Positions 54,580 through 64,000 of a stretch of DNA of 64,000 nucleotides are shown in pieces. Each line of letters begins with the position of its first letter. The first letter of the stretch is position 1. The notes under the pieces were generated by a model. The model was not told the DNA's origin, did no database searches, and saw nothing but the letters and a program-made list of their open reading frames with translations. The stretch is from Nakamurella deserti (GTDB lineage Bacteria; Actinomycetota; Actinomycetes; Mycobacteriales; Nakamurellaceae), in assembly GCF_003260015.1 (NCBI RefSeq), contig NZ_QCXS01000003.1, positions 124,001-188,000 on the forward strand, read 5' to 3'. A program made the position numbers and the translations under genes.

Positions 54580-55047
54580 ATGAGCACTCACCATCGCGAC
54601 CCGGACCCTCGCGGCTACGCCTCGATGCTGGCGGCCCGGCCCGGAGTGGCCTGGTGGGTGGCGGTGCTGATCGCGTTCGTGCCCACCGTCATCGGTGTCG
54701 TCGTCGACCTGTCGGTCAACAACGACATCGGGGTCATCGCGTGGGTGCTCACCCTGCTCGGGGTGACGCTGGCCGCGCTGGCCGTCCGCCGGCACGCCCT
54801 GTTCACCGTGATGGTGCAGCCGCCGCTGGTGGTGCTCGCCGCGCTGGTCATCGGCTACGTGATCGCCACCCTCACCGGCGGCATCACCGGCGGGGTGCTC
54901 AACCTCGGTCTGAAGCTGGTCGGCACGTTCCCGCTGATGCTCGTGGCCACCGCGGTCGCGGCGATCCTCGGCGTGGTCCGGCTGGTCGCCCAGCCCCTGC
55001 GCACCGTGTCGCCGCGGCGCACCACTGGCTCCCCGTCGCACCTCTGA
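54580..55047 (+). CDS. DUF6542 membrane protein
   Basis: A 155-residue protein with four hydrophobic helices (about 22-42, 52-70, 78-100, 115-135) and the block VRRHALFTVMVQPPLVVL typical of DUF6542. ATG 54580. In M. tuberculosis Rv1111c, next to ispH (Rv1110), has a similar domain. Function unknown. Confidence 0.78.
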   Translation: MSTHHRDPDPRGYASMLAARPGVAWWVAVLIAFVPTVIGVVVDLSVNNDIGVIAWVLTLLGVTLAALAVRRHALFTVMVQPPLVVLAALVIGYVIATLTGGITGGVLNLGLKLVGTFPLMLVATAVAAILGVVRLVAQPLRTVSPRRTTGSPSHL

Positions 55048-55062
55048 GCCCTGCGCACTCCA

Positions 55063-55084
55063 GACGGTGGTGCGGACCACCGTC
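55063..55084. terminator. Hairpin between convergent DUF6542 gene and ispH
   Basis: GACGGTGGT pairs perfectly with ACCACCGTC around a four-base loop (9-bp stem). It lies in the 48-bp space between two convergent stops, so it likely stops transcription from both sides. Confidence 0.7.
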
Positions 55085-55095
55085 GGGGCATCCGG

Positions 55096-56076
55096 TCAGC
55101 GGGCGGCCGGCACCTCGGCCCGCAGGTCGCGGCGCAGCTCCTTGGGCAGTGAGAAGGTGAGCGTCTCCTTGGCGGCGGTGAACACCTCGACGTCACCGAA
55201 TCCGCGCTCGGCCAGCCAGTCGAGCAGGCCTTCGACGAGCTCCTCCGGCACCGAGGCGCCGGAGGTCACCCCGATGGTCGACACGCCGTCGAGCCAGGCC
55301 TCGTCCACCTCGTGGGCGAAGTCGACCAGGTACGAGGTGCGGGCGCCGGCCTGCAGCGCCACCTCCACCAGCCGCACCGAGTTCGACGAATTGCGCGACC
55401 CGACGACCAGGACCAGGTCGCAGTCCGGGGCGATCTGCTTGACGACCTCCTGCCGGTTCTGCGTGGCGTAGCAGATGTCGTCCGACGGCGGGCTCGTCAT
55501 CAGCGGGAACCGCTTCTGCAGCAGCCCCACGGTGCTCAGCGTCTCGTCGACGCTCAGCGTGGTCTGGGACAGCCAGATCACCTTCTCCGGGTCGGCGACC
55601 TGGACGGCCTCGACGTCGGCCGGCGTGTCGACGATCTGGATGGCGTCCGGCGCCTCCCCGTAGGTGCCCTCGACCTCCTCGTGCCCCTTGTGGCCGATCA
55701 GGACGATGTCGTAGCCCTCGTTGGCGAAGCGCACCGCTTCCTTGTGCACCTTGGTCACCAGCGGGCAGGTCGCGTCGATGACCCGCAGGTCGCGGTCGGC
55801 GGCCTCGGCGTGCACCGCGGGCGACACGCCGTGCGCGGAGAACACCACCAGCGCGCCCTCGGGCACCTCGTCGGTCTGGTCGACGAAGATCGCCCCGCGC
55901 TTCTGCAAGGTGGCCACCACGTGCTTGTTGTGGACGATCTCCTTGCGGACGTAGACCGGGGCGCCGTACTGCTCCAGCGCCTTCTCGACGGTCACGACCG
56001 CGCGGTCGACGCCGGCGCAGTAGCCCCGGGGGGCGGCGAGCAGGACACGGCGGATGGGAGCAGTCACGCTCCCCAT
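55096..56076 (-). CDS. ispH: 4-hydroxy-3-methylbut-2-enyl diphosphate reductase
   Basis: A 326-residue IspH (LytB), last step of the MEP isoprenoid pathway, making IPP and DMAPP. The three 4Fe-4S cysteines are Cys20 (GYCAGV), Cys104 (ATCPLV) and Cys202 (ICYATQ). ATG 56076 is used; GTG 56067 is an alternative and would remove three residues. Cytosolic; needs a reductant such as ferredoxin, and fdxA could be a partner. Confidence 0.96.
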   Translation of the reverse strand: MGSVTAPIRRVLLAAPRGYCAGVDRAVVTVEKALEQYGAPVYVRKEIVHNKHVVATLQKRGAIFVDQTDEVPEGALVVFSAHGVSPAVHAEAADRDLRVIDATCPLVTKVHKEAVRFANEGYDIVLIGHKGHEEVEGTYGEAPDAIQIVDTPADVEAVQVADPEKVIWLSQTTLSVDETLSTVGLLQKRFPLMTSPPSDDICYATQNRQEVVKQIAPDCDLVLVVGSRNSSNSVRLVEVALQAGARTSYLVDFAHEVDEAWLDGVSTIGVTSGASVPEELVEGLLDWLAERGFGDVEVFTAAKETLTFSLPKELRRDLRAEVPAAR

Positions 56077-56234
56077 GGTAGGTCGCCGGCCCGGGGCCCG
56101 ACCGGGTCCCGGCGCTCCCGACGCCCGTCCGGGGCGCCACCGTGGGCGGGATCACCTCCCGCCGGCCGCCGGCGACCGCCGGCCCCGCCCCTCCCGCGAC
56201 GGCGTACCGGCTCCGGATGAGGCAGTCTGGACCC

Positions 56235-57152
56235 ATGGAATCGTCGCTGCCCTTCGCGGTCCGGGTCGCTGCCGGGCTGTTGTCCGAAGCCGTCGGCCGC
56301 GCCCGCCGGCTGCCCGCCGACCTGACCACGCTGCCGGTGTCGGTGATCGGCCAGGTCGCGAAGTTCTCCTTCGAGCTGAACCAGCAGCTGGCCGAGCTCG
56401 CCACCGAGGGCGACCGGTTGCTGGCCGGTCTGCACGGCGGTGACGAGCCGCCGCAGCGGACCGCCTGGTCGACCATCGACGACGAGGACGAGGTCGCGGC
56501 GAAGGACCCGCAGGCCGCGGCCACCTGGGACACCAGCACTCCCGACACCGCCGCGCCCGACACCACGGCCGCCCCCACCACCGCCGCCGACCCCGGGTCG
56601 ACGGCGCCCGGTACCGGCGCCCCCGGTCTCGTCCTGGACGACGAACCACCCGTGCCGTCCGCGTCGCCGCGGCTGGTACGCGACGAGGACGCCCCCGTCC
56701 CGCCCCGGGCCACCACCGGCGCGACCGGGACCGGCCGTCCCGCCCCCCGCACGCCGTCCGTCCGCCGACCCCGGACCGGCGGTCGCGCCGACGCCGCCGG
56801 CACCCTGGTCGGCGCGGCCGGCGACTCCGCCGGCGCCGTCGTCGGTGCCGGCACCTCCCCCACCACGCACCCGGAGCGCACCGACGTCCCGGCCGCCACC
56901 TCGCTGCTCGGGGACATCCACGAGCTCGAGGTCGACCGTCCGGCGCCGCTCGTCGGCCTGCCGTCGGCCGAGGACCACCCGCCCACCGACATCAGCGCCA
57001 TGACCATCGGGCAGCTCCGCAGCCGCGTCCGCAGCTGGGGGTCCGAGCAGGTCCGCGCGGCGCTGGAGCAGGAACAGCGGGAGAAGGCCCGCCCGGCGTT
57101 CCTCACCGTCCTGACCAACCGGCTGTCGACGCTGGCCCGCGGCGGTGCCTGA
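56235..57152 (+). CDS. Lipid droplet-associated protein homologue (Rv1109c-like)
   Basis: A 305-residue protein between ispH and xseA, the same position as Rv1109c. Residues 1-65 are conserved (SLPFAVRVAAGLLSEAVGRA, TTLPVSVIGQVAKFSFELNQQLAELATEGDRLL); a long Pro/Thr/Asp low-complexity middle follows (about 80-245), then a final helical block (ISAMTIGQLRSRVRSW). The middle is longer than in mycobacteria. Likely a lipid-surface-associated protein; not an enzyme. Confidence 0.75.
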   Translation: MESSLPFAVRVAAGLLSEAVGRARRLPADLTTLPVSVIGQVAKFSFELNQQLAELATEGDRLLAGLHGGDEPPQRTAWSTIDDEDEVAAKDPQAAATWDTSTPDTAAPDTTAAPTTAADPGSTAPGTGAPGLVLDDEPPVPSASPRLVRDEDAPVPPRATTGATGTGRPAPRTPSVRRPRTGGRADAAGTLVGAAGDSAGAVVGAGTSPTTHPERTDVPAATSLLGDIHELEVDRPAPLVGLPSAEDHPPTDISAMTIGQLRSRVRSWGSEQVRAALEQEQREKARPAFLTVLTNRLSTLARGGA

Positions 57153-57164
57153 GCCGGTGCGCCG

Positions 57165-58493
57165 ATGACCACCCCCGCACAGCGGCCGCCGATGGCCGAA
57201 CGGGCCGGTGAGACCACCCGGGAGAACCCCTGGCCGGTGCGCGCGCTGTCCCGGCGGATGGCCGAGTACATCGCAAGGTCGCCGGCCGCCTGGATCGAGG
57301 GGCAGCTCGCCCAGCTCTCGGTCCGGCCCGGCGCGGCGACCGCCTTCCTGACGTTGCGCGACCCCGCCGCCGACATGTCGCTCTCGGTGAGCTGCAGCAG
57401 AGCGATCCTGACCGGGCTCGCGCAGCCGCTGCGGGAGGGCGACCGGGTCGTCGTCTACGGCAAGTTCGAGTTCTACCCCGCGCGCGGATCACTGTCGCTG
57501 CGGGTCACCGAGCTGCACCCGGTGGGCCTCGGCGAACTGCTGGCGCGTCTGCAGCGGATCCGTGAGCTGCTGGCCGCCGAAGGGCTGACCGCGGCCGGCC
57601 GCAAGAAGACGTTGCCGTTCCTGCCCCGGGCCATCGGCCTGATCACCGGCCGGGCCAGCGCCGCCGAGTCCGACGTGCTGGCCAACGCCCGGGCGCGCTG
57701 GCCGGCCGTGGAGTTCCACATCGAGAACGTCGCCGTGCAGGGCGTCAACGCCGTCCAGCAGATCGTGCTGGCCCTGCGGCAGCTGGACGCCGACCCGCGG
57801 GTCGACGTCATCGTGCTGGCCCGCGGCGGCGGCTCGGTGGAGGACCTGCTGCCGTTCAGCGACGAGACGTTGTGCCGCGCGGTGGCGTCCTGCCGGACGC
57901 CGGTGGTGTCGGCCATCGGCCACGAGCCCGACCACCCCATCGTCGACGACGTCGCCGATCTGCGCTGCTCCACCCCGACCGACGCGGGCAAGCGGATCGT
58001 GCCGGACGTCCAGGCCGAGCGGCGGATCGTCGAGCAGTTGCACGCCCGGGCCCGGCGCAGCCTGCAGAACTGGGTCGCCCACGAGCAGGCCCGGCTGGCC
58101 GGGATGCGCTCCCGCGCCGTCCTGGCCGACCCGCACACGCCGATCCTGGCCCGCGAGCAGGACGTGGAGCGCGCCCGCTCCCGCGCCCGCGACCTGGTCA
58201 GGCGCCGCCTGGACACCGAGACCGCGGCGGTGGCGCACCGCCGCTCGCAGCTGTCGGCGCTCGGTCCGGCCGCCACCCTGCAGCGCGGCTACGCGGTGGT
58301 GCAGGCGGCGGGTGCGGTGCTGCGGGACACCGCGCAGGCCCCCGCGGGCACCGCCCTGCGGATCCGGGTCGCCGACGGTGCGGTGCTCGCCACCAGCCGG
58401 GGCGCCGAACCCGGGGACCGGAGGCGACCGGCGGATGAGGGTACGGACCAGCGGGGGGCGCGGCTCCCCGAACGAGAGGGGGTGGCGCCATGA
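57165..58493 (+). CDS. xseA: Exodeoxyribonuclease VII large subunit
   Basis: A 442-residue XseA. OB-fold N-terminal domain ([24 protein letters not shown]) and catalytic core with [28 protein letters not shown] and [10 protein letters not shown], all family hallmarks. ATG 57165 is at the natural N-terminus. Degrades single-stranded DNA together with XseB. Last residues overlap the xseB start. Confidence 0.96.
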   Translation: MTTPAQRPPMAERAGETTRENPWPVRALSRRMAEYIARSPAAWIEGQLAQLSVRPGAATAFLTLRDPAADMSLSVSCSRAILTGLAQPLREGDRVVVYGKFEFYPARGSLSLRVTELHPVGLGELLARLQRIRELLAAEGLTAAGRKKTLPFLPRAIGLITGRASAAESDVLANARARWPAVEFHIENVAVQGVNAVQQIVLALRQLDADPRVDVIVLARGGGSVEDLLPFSDETLCRAVASCRTPVVSAIGHEPDHPIVDDVADLRCSTPTDAGKRIVPDVQAERRIVEQLHARARRSLQNWVAHEQARLAGMRSRAVLADPHTPILAREQDVERARSRARDLVRRRLDTETAAVAHRRSQLSALGPAATLQRGYAVVQAAGAVLRDTAQAPAGTALRIRVADGAVLATSRGAEPGDRRRPADEGTDQRGARLPEREGVAP

Positions 58494-58732
58494 CGGCCGA
58501 GAAGTCGGGGGCACCGCAGGACACGACCACGGCGCCGACGCTGTCCTACGAGGACGCGCGGGACGAACTGGCCCGGGTGGTGCAGAAGCTGGAGTCGGGC
58601 GGATTGGGCCTGGACGACTCGCTCACGCTGTGGGAGCGCGGCGAGGAGCTGGCCCGGATTTGCGAGCGGTTCCTCGAAGGGGCCCGGGAGCGGGTCGACG
58701 CCGCACTCGCCCGGGCCGACGAACAGGACTGA
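58490..58732 (+). CDS. xseB: Exodeoxyribonuclease VII small subunit
   Basis: An 80-residue Xse[37 protein letters not shown] is the canonical core, with the final helix ([18 protein letters not shown]). ATG 58490 overlaps the xseA TGA (ATGA), so the two are coupled. Confidence 0.96.
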   Translation: MTAEKSGAPQDTTTAPTLSYEDARDELARVVQKLESGGLGLDDSLTLWERGEELARICERFLEGARERVDAALARADEQD

Positions 58733-58750
58733 CCGGGCCGCCGACAGGTC

Positions 58751-59302
58751 TCAGGCGATGCTGTCGGCCAGGATCCGGAAGTCCGCCTCCGACGCGGACC
58801 CGGTGATCAGCAGCGTGACCGGGCCGGCGGTGCGCACCCAGGCGACCTCCTCGCGGGCGCCCGGGTAGGAGCTCCACTCCGTACCCCCGGCCTGCACCAC
58901 CGCGGTGCTCGTCCGGCCGCCGCCGAAGACCTCCGCAGCGAGGACGTCGGGCGTCGCGGTGCTCTGGATCAGCGTGACGAACCTGCCCTCGGCGGTCAGC
59001 CAGCCGCCGCCGATCCGGGAGGCGGTTCCCCCGGTGGTGGCCGGGTCGGTCTGGTAGAAGGAGTTCGGCTGCCACTCCGCGGGCAGACCCCGCGGCACCG
59101 CGAGCGGCAGCTGCAGCGCCGCGGCGGAACGCTGGAACCCGCCGACGACGTCGGCGGTCGGGGTCTGTCCGTCGTCGGTGTCGTTGCCGAAGCCGATGTT
59201 GCCCATCAGTCCGAGGACGACGACGAGCGCGACGGCCAGGACCGCGACGGCGCCCCACATGTCCTTCATCGTGAGACTGCGGCGATCCACCATGTCGCCC
59301 AT
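58751..59302 (-). CDS. DUF4245 membrane-anchored protein
   Basis: A 183-residue protein with a single N-terminal helix (about 14-35) and an extracytoplasmic DUF4245 domain ([57 protein letters not shown]). M. tuberculosis has a DUF4245 gene (Rv1100) close to fum and glpX. ATG 59302; 59293 possible. Function unknown. Confidence 0.85.
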   Translation of the reverse strand: MGDMVDRRSLTMKDMWGAVAVLAVALVVVLGLMGNIGFGNDTDDGQTPTADVVGGFQRSAAALQLPLAVPRGLPAEWQPNSFYQTDPATTGGTASRIGGGWLTAEGRFVTLIQSTATPDVLAAEVFGGGRTSTAVVQAGGTEWSSYPGAREEVAWVRTAGPVTLLITGSASEADFRILADSIA

Positions 59303-59408
59303 CGTGCCACCTCAGGCCGGCGCCCCCCGGCGCTGCGGGGTGGCGGTGAGACGAAGACCATCCCGCTCCCGGATGACCACCCCCCGCCCGGCCACTAGCG
59401 TCTTCGGA

Positions 59409-60851
59409 ATGGCTGAGCACAACGAAGTGATGAATCCGGGCGGTCCCGACAGCGGCGAGTTCCGCGTCGAGCACGACACCATGGGCGACGTCCTCGTCCC
59501 GAAGCACGCGAAGTACCAGGCGCAGACCCAGCGTGCGGTCGAGAACTTCCCCATCTCCTTCCGCGGCATCGATCCCGCGCAGATCCGCGCGCTGGCTCTC
59601 ATCAAGGGCGCCGCCGCCAAGGTCAACGCCTCGCTCGGCGTGATCCCCGGTGAGGTGGCCGACGCGATCCAGCGGGCCGCCGCCGAGGTCGCCACCGGTG
59701 TGCACGACGGCGAGTACCCCATCGACGTCTTCCAGACCGGCTCGGGCACCAGCTCCAACATGAACACCAACGAGGTGCTCGCCACCCTGGCCAACGAGGG
59801 CTTCACCCCGGCCGGAGGCGGGACGAAGATCCACCCGAACGACCACGTCAACGCCTCGCAGTCCAGCAACGACGTGTTCCCGACGTCCATCCACGTGGCC
59901 GCCACCGAGGCCGTGGTCAACGAGCTGGTACCGGCGCTGGAGCACCTCGCCGCGTCGCTGGAGCGCAAGGCCGAGCAGTGGGCGACCGTGGTCAAGTCCG
60001 GGCGCACCCACCTGATGGACGCCACCCCGGTCACCCTGGGCCAGGAGTTCGGCGGGTACGCCGCGCAGGTCCGTTACGGCGTGGAGCGGCTGCACGCCTC
60101 GCTCCCCCGCCTCGCCGAGCTGCCCCTCGGCGGGACCGCGGTCGGCACCGGCATCAACACCCCGCCCGGGTTCTCGGCCGCGGTGATCGCGGAGCTGGCG
60201 AGCACCACCGGTCTGCCGTTCACCGAGGCCCGCAACCACTTCGAGGCGCAGAGCGCCCGCGACGGCCTGGTGGAGACCTCCGGTCAGCTGCGCACGATCG
60301 CCGTGGGTCTGACCAAGATCAGCAACGACATCCGCTGGATGGGTTCCGGCCCCCGTGCCGGCCTGGCCGAGATCCACCTGCCCGACCTGCAGCCGGGGTC
60401 GTCGATCATGCCCGGCAAGGTCAACCCGGTGCTGCCCGAGGCCACCCTGCAGGTCGCCGCGCAGGTCATCGGCAATGACGCCACCGTCGCGTTCGCCGGA
60501 TCGCAGGGCAACTTCGAGCTCAACGTGATGCTGCCGGTGATGGCCCGCAACCTGCTGGAGTCGATCCGGCTGATCGCCAACGTGTCGCGGCTGTTCGCCG
60601 ACCGGTGCATCGACGGCATCGAGGCCGACGTCGACCGTTGCCTGGCCTTCGCCGAGTCGTCGCCGTCGATCGTCACCCCGCTGAACAAGTACATCGGGTA
60701 CGAGGAAGCGGCCTCCATCGCCAAGCAGGCACTCAAGGAGAACAAGACCATCAAGTCGGTGGTGCTCGAACGCGGCCACGTCGAGGGCGGCAAGCTCACC
60801 GCCGAGCAGCTCGACGCGGCGCTGGACGTGCTGTCGATGACGCACCCGTAA
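59409..60851 (+). CDS. fumC: Class II fumarate hydratase
   Basis: A 480-residue oxygen-stable fumarase of the TCA cycle. Signature [11 protein letters not shown] near residue 333, substrate motifs [14 protein letters not shown] and [14 protein letters not shown], and [13 protein letters not shown] 59409 follows GGA by a few bases. It ends in a strong terminator. Tetrameric, cytosolic. Confidence 0.97.
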   Translation: MAEHNEVMNPGGPDSGEFRVEHDTMGDVLVPKHAKYQAQTQRAVENFPISFRGIDPAQIRALALIKGAAAKVNASLGVIPGEVADAIQRAAAEVATGVHDGEYPIDVFQTGSGTSSNMNTNEVLATLANEGFTPAGGGTKIHPNDHVNASQSSNDVFPTSIHVAATEAVVNELVPALEHLAASLERKAEQWATVVKSGRTHLMDATPVTLGQEFGGYAAQVRYGVERLHASLPRLAELPLGGTAVGTGINTPPGFSAAVIAELASTTGLPFTEARNHFEAQSARDGLVETSGQLRTIAVGLTKISNDIRWMGSGPRAGLAEIHLPDLQPGSSIMPGKVNPVLPEATLQVAAQVIGNDATVAFAGSQGNFELNVMLPVMARNLLESIRLIANVSRLFADRCIDGIEADVDRCLAFAESSPSIVTPLNKYIGYEEAASIAKQALKENKTIKSVVLERGHVEGGKLTAEQLDAALDVLSMTHP

Positions 60852-60865
60852 CCCGCAGCGATGCA

Positions 60866-60897
60866 AAGGGGCCCCGTCCGACCGGACGGGGCCCCTT
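60866..60897 (+). terminator. Terminator of fumC
   Basis: AAGGGGCCCCGTCC pairs with GGACGGGGCCCCTT around a four-base loop (14-bp stem ending in TT). The right arm and the following sequence (GACGAGCCGCGGCGCG) are repeated near 60953-61003. Confidence 0.88.
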
Positions 60898-60952
60898 CGC
60901 ATGTCAGGACGAGCCGCGGCGCGCGGTGGGACGGCGCCCGGTGAGACGGCGG

Positions 60953-61370
60953 CACGTCCGACCGGACGGGCCCCTTCGCGTGGCACGACGAGCCGCGGCG
61001 CGGCGGTGGGACGGCGGCACGTCCGCGCGGCTCGGCCGCCGACTCAGCGGCGCCCGGGCGTGACGGGCGCGGCAGCCCGTCAGCCCGGCCAGGCCCCCGG
61101 GTTCAGCGGCGCCGGGTGGACGGCGCGCGGCGGCACGGCCGCCCGTCAGCGAGACCCGGCCGCCGGCTCCGCGGTGCGACGGTGGTCGTCGGCACGGCGG
61201 CCCGTCCACCCGTTCCCGGCCGCCGGGCCACCGGCTCAGCGGTGCGACGTCGCGCGGCGGCACGGCTGCCGCCCGGCCCGGCCACCGGCTCAGCGGCGCC
61301 TCGGTACGACGACGCGCGGCGGCACGGCTGCCGCCCGGCCCGGCCACCGGCTCAGCGGCGCCGGGGTGGC
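60953..61370. repeat. About 60-bp degenerate tandem array next to the surface-protein gene
   Basis: Copies share GGCGGCACG(G/T)(C)CCG... and (C)CACCGGCTCAGCGG(C/T)G, with starts near 61018, 61069, 61134, 61193, 61261 and 61323 (spacing 51-68; the last two exactly 62). The TCA of each GGCTCAGCGG copy corresponds to the stop codon of the surface-protein gene at 61352-61354, so the gene end is itself one repeat copy. The first part (60953-61003) duplicates the fumC terminator arm and the following bases. Confidence 0.88.
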
Positions 61371-62926
61371 TCCCCGCCGCCCTCGTCCTCGTCGCCGAAC
61401 GGCGACCACTGCTGGGTGCGTGGGGCGTCCGGGTCGTCCCCGTCCGGGGCGGCGCGCTCCGTCGCCGGCGGCGTCGACGGCGCGGCCGGGGTGCTGCCGG
61501 CGTCGGGACGCTCGGGTCGGATCGCCGTGGTCGGCAGGTCCGCGGAGCGGTCGTCGGGGTCGATCCACCGGGTCGGCGGTTCGTCGTCGCGGGAAGCCTG
61601 GCCGCCGAGACCCTGGCCGGAGTACAACGCCGGCCCGTCCCCGTCGCGTCCCGACAGCAGCCCGTAGGACTGACCCGGGTCGTACGGCTCGTACCCCGGT
61701 CGCGGGGGCGGCGAGGTGTAGGGCGCCCCGGTGCCGCCCGCCCAGGTCGGCGGGTGGGTGTCGGCCATCGCGGCCAGCTCGGCCTCGCGGTCCAGCTGCT
61801 CCTGCTCGAGCTGCTGGGCCCGGCGCCGGGAAGCGGTCACGGCCACCGCGACCGCCGCGGCGACGACCAGCAGGGCGAGGGTCACCCACACCCACCACAG
61901 GTTGCGTCCGGGGTCGACCGGCTCGGCCGGTGCCGCCGACCCGGTCGTCGTCGCCTCCCCGGTGGTGACGGCGGCACCGGTGCTGCTCTCGGTGGTCGTC
62001 GGCGCCGCGGTGGTGACCGGCGCGCTGCTCGCCTCGGTGGTCGGCGCGCTGGTGCTGGTCTCCACCGAAGCGGAGCTGGTCACGGGGGGCGCGACGACGG
62101 CGAAGCTGGCGATCCCGATCACCCCGGACTGACGGCCGATGGCCTGGACGGTGTGCGTCCCGGGAACCAGCGCCTCGCTGACCGGGAAGGTGATGGCGAC
62201 GACCCCCGCCGGGCTCGCGACGACGCCGTCGACGTTCACCGGCTCGGAGAACACCGTGACGCCGACCTCCTCGTCCGGGGCGAAGCCGGTGAAGACGACG
62301 GTCTGCTGCTGCCCGAGGTAGGCCTCGGGCAGGGCCACCGTGTCCGGCCCGACGGTCGCGGGGGCTTCGCTGGCGGTGGTGCTGCTCTCCGACGACGCCG
62401 ACGAGCTGGGGGCGGCGGCGAAGCCGAGTCCGACGGTGATGTCCTGCGGCCGGTCGGCCTCCTCGCCGGCGCTGCGGACGATCAGCACACAGCCCTCGGC
62501 GACGCAGTCCACGCCGGCGTCGGACGCCGACGTCAGCGTCAGGTCGACGCTGAACGTGCCGCCGTCGCCGTACACCGCGGAGTTGCGCTTGCCCTCGGGC
62601 TCGCTGGTGACCTCCGCCCAACCGGCGGTGTCGTTGTCGTCCGGCACCGGACCGCCGACGCAGGTGGTCAGCGGGTCGGTGGCGGTGATGTCGGCACGGC
62701 ACACGGCCAGGTAGGTGTCCACCGCCGGGTCGAAGCCGCTGCCGGTGACGGTGAAGGTGGCGTCGGTGTCCGGCAGTTGGGACTCGCTGACCGCGACGGT
62801 GCGCGCGCCCTGTTTCTGGGTGGCCGGCTCCGCGGCCGCCACGGTGCCCAGCGCGAGCGGAACGCCCAGCACGAGCACGGCGGTCAGGCCTGCGGTCAGG
62901 CCCGCGGACCTACGGCGTCGGGGCAT
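61352..62926 (-). CDS. Surface-anchored protein with Ig-like domains and cytosolic tail
   Basis: A 524-residue protein. Signal peptide (MPRRRRSAGLTAGLTAVLVL...), two beta-rich extracytoplasmic domains (about 35-185 and 205-285; FTVTGSGFDPAVDTYLAVCRA resembles neocarzinostatin/Ig-like surface domains), a Ser/Thr stalk (about 285-340), one membrane helix (343-365; WWVWVTLALLVVAAAVAVAV) and a polar cytosolic tail of about 160 residues. ATG 62926 has AAGGAG eight bases upstream. The last residues (PPRRR) and the stop are part of the repeat array. Adhesion or sensing is a guess. Confidence 0.8.
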   Translation of the reverse strand: MPRRRRSAGLTAGLTAVLVLGVPLALGTVAAAEPATQKQGARTVAVSESQLPDTDATFTVTGSGFDPAVDTYLAVCRADITATDPLTTCVGGPVPDDNDTAGWAEVTSEPEGKRNSAVYGDGGTFSVDLTLTSASDAGVDCVAEGCVLIVRSAGEEADRPQDITVGLGFAAAPSSSASSESSTTASEAPATVGPDTVALPEAYLGQQQTVVFTGFAPDEEVGVTVFSEPVNVDGVVASPAGVVAITFPVSEALVPGTHTVQAIGRQSGVIGIASFAVVAPPVTSSASVETSTSAPTTEASSAPVTTAAPTTTESSTGAAVTTGEATTTGSAAPAEPVDPGRNLWWVWVTLALLVVAAAVAVAVTASRRRAQQLEQEQLDREAELAAMADTHPPTWAGGTGAPYTSPPPRPGYEPYDPGQSYGLLSGRDGDGPALYSGQGLGGQASRDDEPPTRWIDPDDRSADLPTTAIRPERPDAGSTPAAPSTPPATERAAPDGDDPDAPRTQQWSPFGDEDEGGGEPPRRR

Positions 62927-63044
62927 ACGGCGGGCTCCTTCTCGTCGGTGCGCCGCGAGCGGCGGGACACGGCCACGGTAGAGCATCGCCTCGGCGGAGC
63001 CCGGTCGAGCGACCGGGGCGCCGGCACTGAGCTGCACGGACACG

Positions 63045-63083
63045 ACGACGGCCGGGCCCGGTCGTGCCGGGCCCGGCCGTCGT
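63045..63083 (-). terminator. Terminator of the phoH gene
   Basis: ACGACGGCCGGGCCCGG pairs perfectly with CCGGGCCCGGCCGTCGT around a five-base loop (17-bp stem). It lies 11 bases beyond the PhoH stop codon. Confidence 0.85.
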
Positions 63084-63094
63084 GGGCGTCCACG

Positions 63095-64000
63095 TCAGGA
63101 CAGCTCGGGGAACTCCAGCATCTCGGTGACCAGCGCCGCGATCGGTGACCGCTCCGAGCGGCTGAGGGTGATGTGGGCGAACAGCGGGTGTCCCTTGAGC
63201 GCCTCCACCACGGCGGCGATGCCGTCGTGCCGGCCGACCCGCAGGTTGTCCCGTTGCGCGACGTCGTGGGTGAGCACGACACGCGAGTTGGCGCCCATGC
63301 GGGACAGCACGGTGAGCAGGACGTTGCGCTCCAGCGACTGGGCCTCGTCGACGATGACGAACGAGTCGTGCAGCGACCGGCCGCGGATGTGGGTCAGCGG
63401 CAGTACCTCGAGCATGCCGCGGGCCACCACCTCCTCGACCACGGCCGGTGACACCACGGCACCGAGGGTGTCGAAGACCGCCTGCGCCCAGGGGCCCATC
63501 TTCTCGCCCTCGCTGCCCGGCAGGTACCCCAGCTCCTGCCCGCCGACCGCGTACAGCGGGCGGAACACCACGACCTTGCGGTGCGCGCGGCGCTCCATCA
63601 CCAGCTCGAGCCCGGCGCAGAGCGCCAGCGCGGACTTGCCGGTGCCGGCCCGCCCGCCGAGGGACACGATCCCCACCTCGTCGTCCATCAGCAGATCCAG
63701 GGCCAGCCGCTGCTCGGCGGACCGTCCGCGCAGACCGAACGCCTCCCGCTCGCCGCGGACCAGCCGGACCTGCTTGCCGGCGGTGACCCGGCCGAGCGCG
63801 GACCCGCCGGAACCGACCAGCTTCAGACCGGTGTGGCAGGGCATCTCCCGCGCCTCGTCGACGTCGACCACACCGGTGGCGTAGAGCGCGTCGACGGTCT
63901 CCTGGGCGACGGCGACCTCGGCGGTGCCGGTCCACCCGGACGGCACCACGTCGATCGCGCGGTACTCGTCGGCCCGCAGACCCACCGCCGAGGCCTTCAC
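63095..64000 (-). CDS. PhoH family protein (probably PhoH2, PIN-PhoH), partial
   Basis: Only the C-terminal 302 codons are in the window. Walker [16 protein letters not shown], Walker [17 protein letters not shown] and the PhoH block [28 protein letters not shown] are intact. The N-terminal part seen here ([19 protein letters not shown]) is the linker region of the PIN-PhoH (PhoH2) form, an RNA helicase/ribonuclease; the PIN domain itself would lie outside. M. tuberculosis phoH2 (Rv1095) is in the same neighbourhood. Confidence 0.88.
   Translation of the reverse strand: MKASAVGLRADEYRAIDVVPSGWTGTAEVAVAQETVDALYATGVVDVDEAREMPCHTGLKLVGSGGSALGRVTAGKQVRLVRGEREAFGLRGRSAEQRLALDLLMDDEVGIVSLGGRAGTGKSALALCAGLELVMERRAHRKVVVFRPLYAVGGQELGYLPGSEGEKMGPWAQAVFDTLGAVVSPAVVEEVVARGMLEVLPLTHIRGRSLHDSFVIVDEAQSLERNVLLTVLSRMGANSRVVLTHDVAQRDNLRVGRHDGIAAVVEALKGHPLFAHITLSRSERSPIAALVTEMLEFPELS

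Overview
The window is about 64 kb of very GC-rich DNA with dense, short-spaced genes and many GTG starts. MshB (mycothiol biosynthesis), a succinylase-type DAP pathway, a mycobacterial-type FdxA, a lipid droplet-associated protein homologue next to xseA, and a DUF222/HNH gene all point to an actinomycete. Several neighbourhoods resemble Mycobacterium tuberculosis gene order from memory: typA-lpqW-mshB-fdxC-dapC, dapD/dapE/LOG, and ispH-Rv1109c-xseA-xseB with fum, DUF4245, ychF and phoH2 nearby. The sulfur cluster resembles the Streptomyces sir-to-ssu block. A Nakamurella-like or related lineage is a guess only. No rRNA, tRNA, CRISPR array or insertion sequence was recognised.

Layout. 0-7 kb: lysine/DAP biosynthesis (dapE, dapD, dapC), a LOG-family gene cut by the window edge, ferredoxin fdxA, a small membrane protein and mshB. 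7-22 kb: two complete peptide/nickel-type ABC importers on the minus strand, each with a binding protein, two permeases and a fused double ATPase, separated by a plus-strand PH-domain gene; then an LpqW-like lipoprotein and typA. 24-27 kb: a polar amino-acid ABC importer. 27-32 kb: a NUDIX fusion, then thiQ-thiP-thiB under a TPP riboswitch. 32-44 kb: an accessory-looking region with a GT-C mannosyltransferase whose frame stays open through a minisatellite into a GNAT domain, small genes, a DUF222/HNH endonuclease gene, DLH and VOC enzymes, a frameshifted gene, ychF, alkA and three more repeat arrays surrounding a sirohydrochlorin chelatase. 44-53 kb: a long minus-strand sulfur operon (sir, zinc ribbon, cysH, cysC, cysD, a new small ORF, cysN, ssuA, ssuB, ssuC) preceded by a short leader peptide. 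53-64 kb: rmuC, ispH, lipid-droplet gene, xseAB, DUF4245, fumC, another repeat array, a surface protein and phoH (cut by the window edge).

Genes working together: CysDN makes APS, CysH (APS-reductase type) makes sulfite, Sir makes sulfide using siroheme, and the CbiX-type chelatase may supply siroheme iron insertion; SsuABC imports organosulfonates. The riboswitch ties thiamine import to TPP level. Three importer operons (two peptide, one amino acid) carry strong hairpins between the binding-protein gene and the permease genes, consistent with making more binding protein than transporter.

The most unusual signal is a set of unrelated tandem repeat arrays (units of 10, 19, about 52, 125, about 51 and about 60 bp) in intergenic spaces. 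In three of them the repeat unit includes the stop codon of the neighbouring gene, which suggests that arrays in this genome grow from gene 3' ends.
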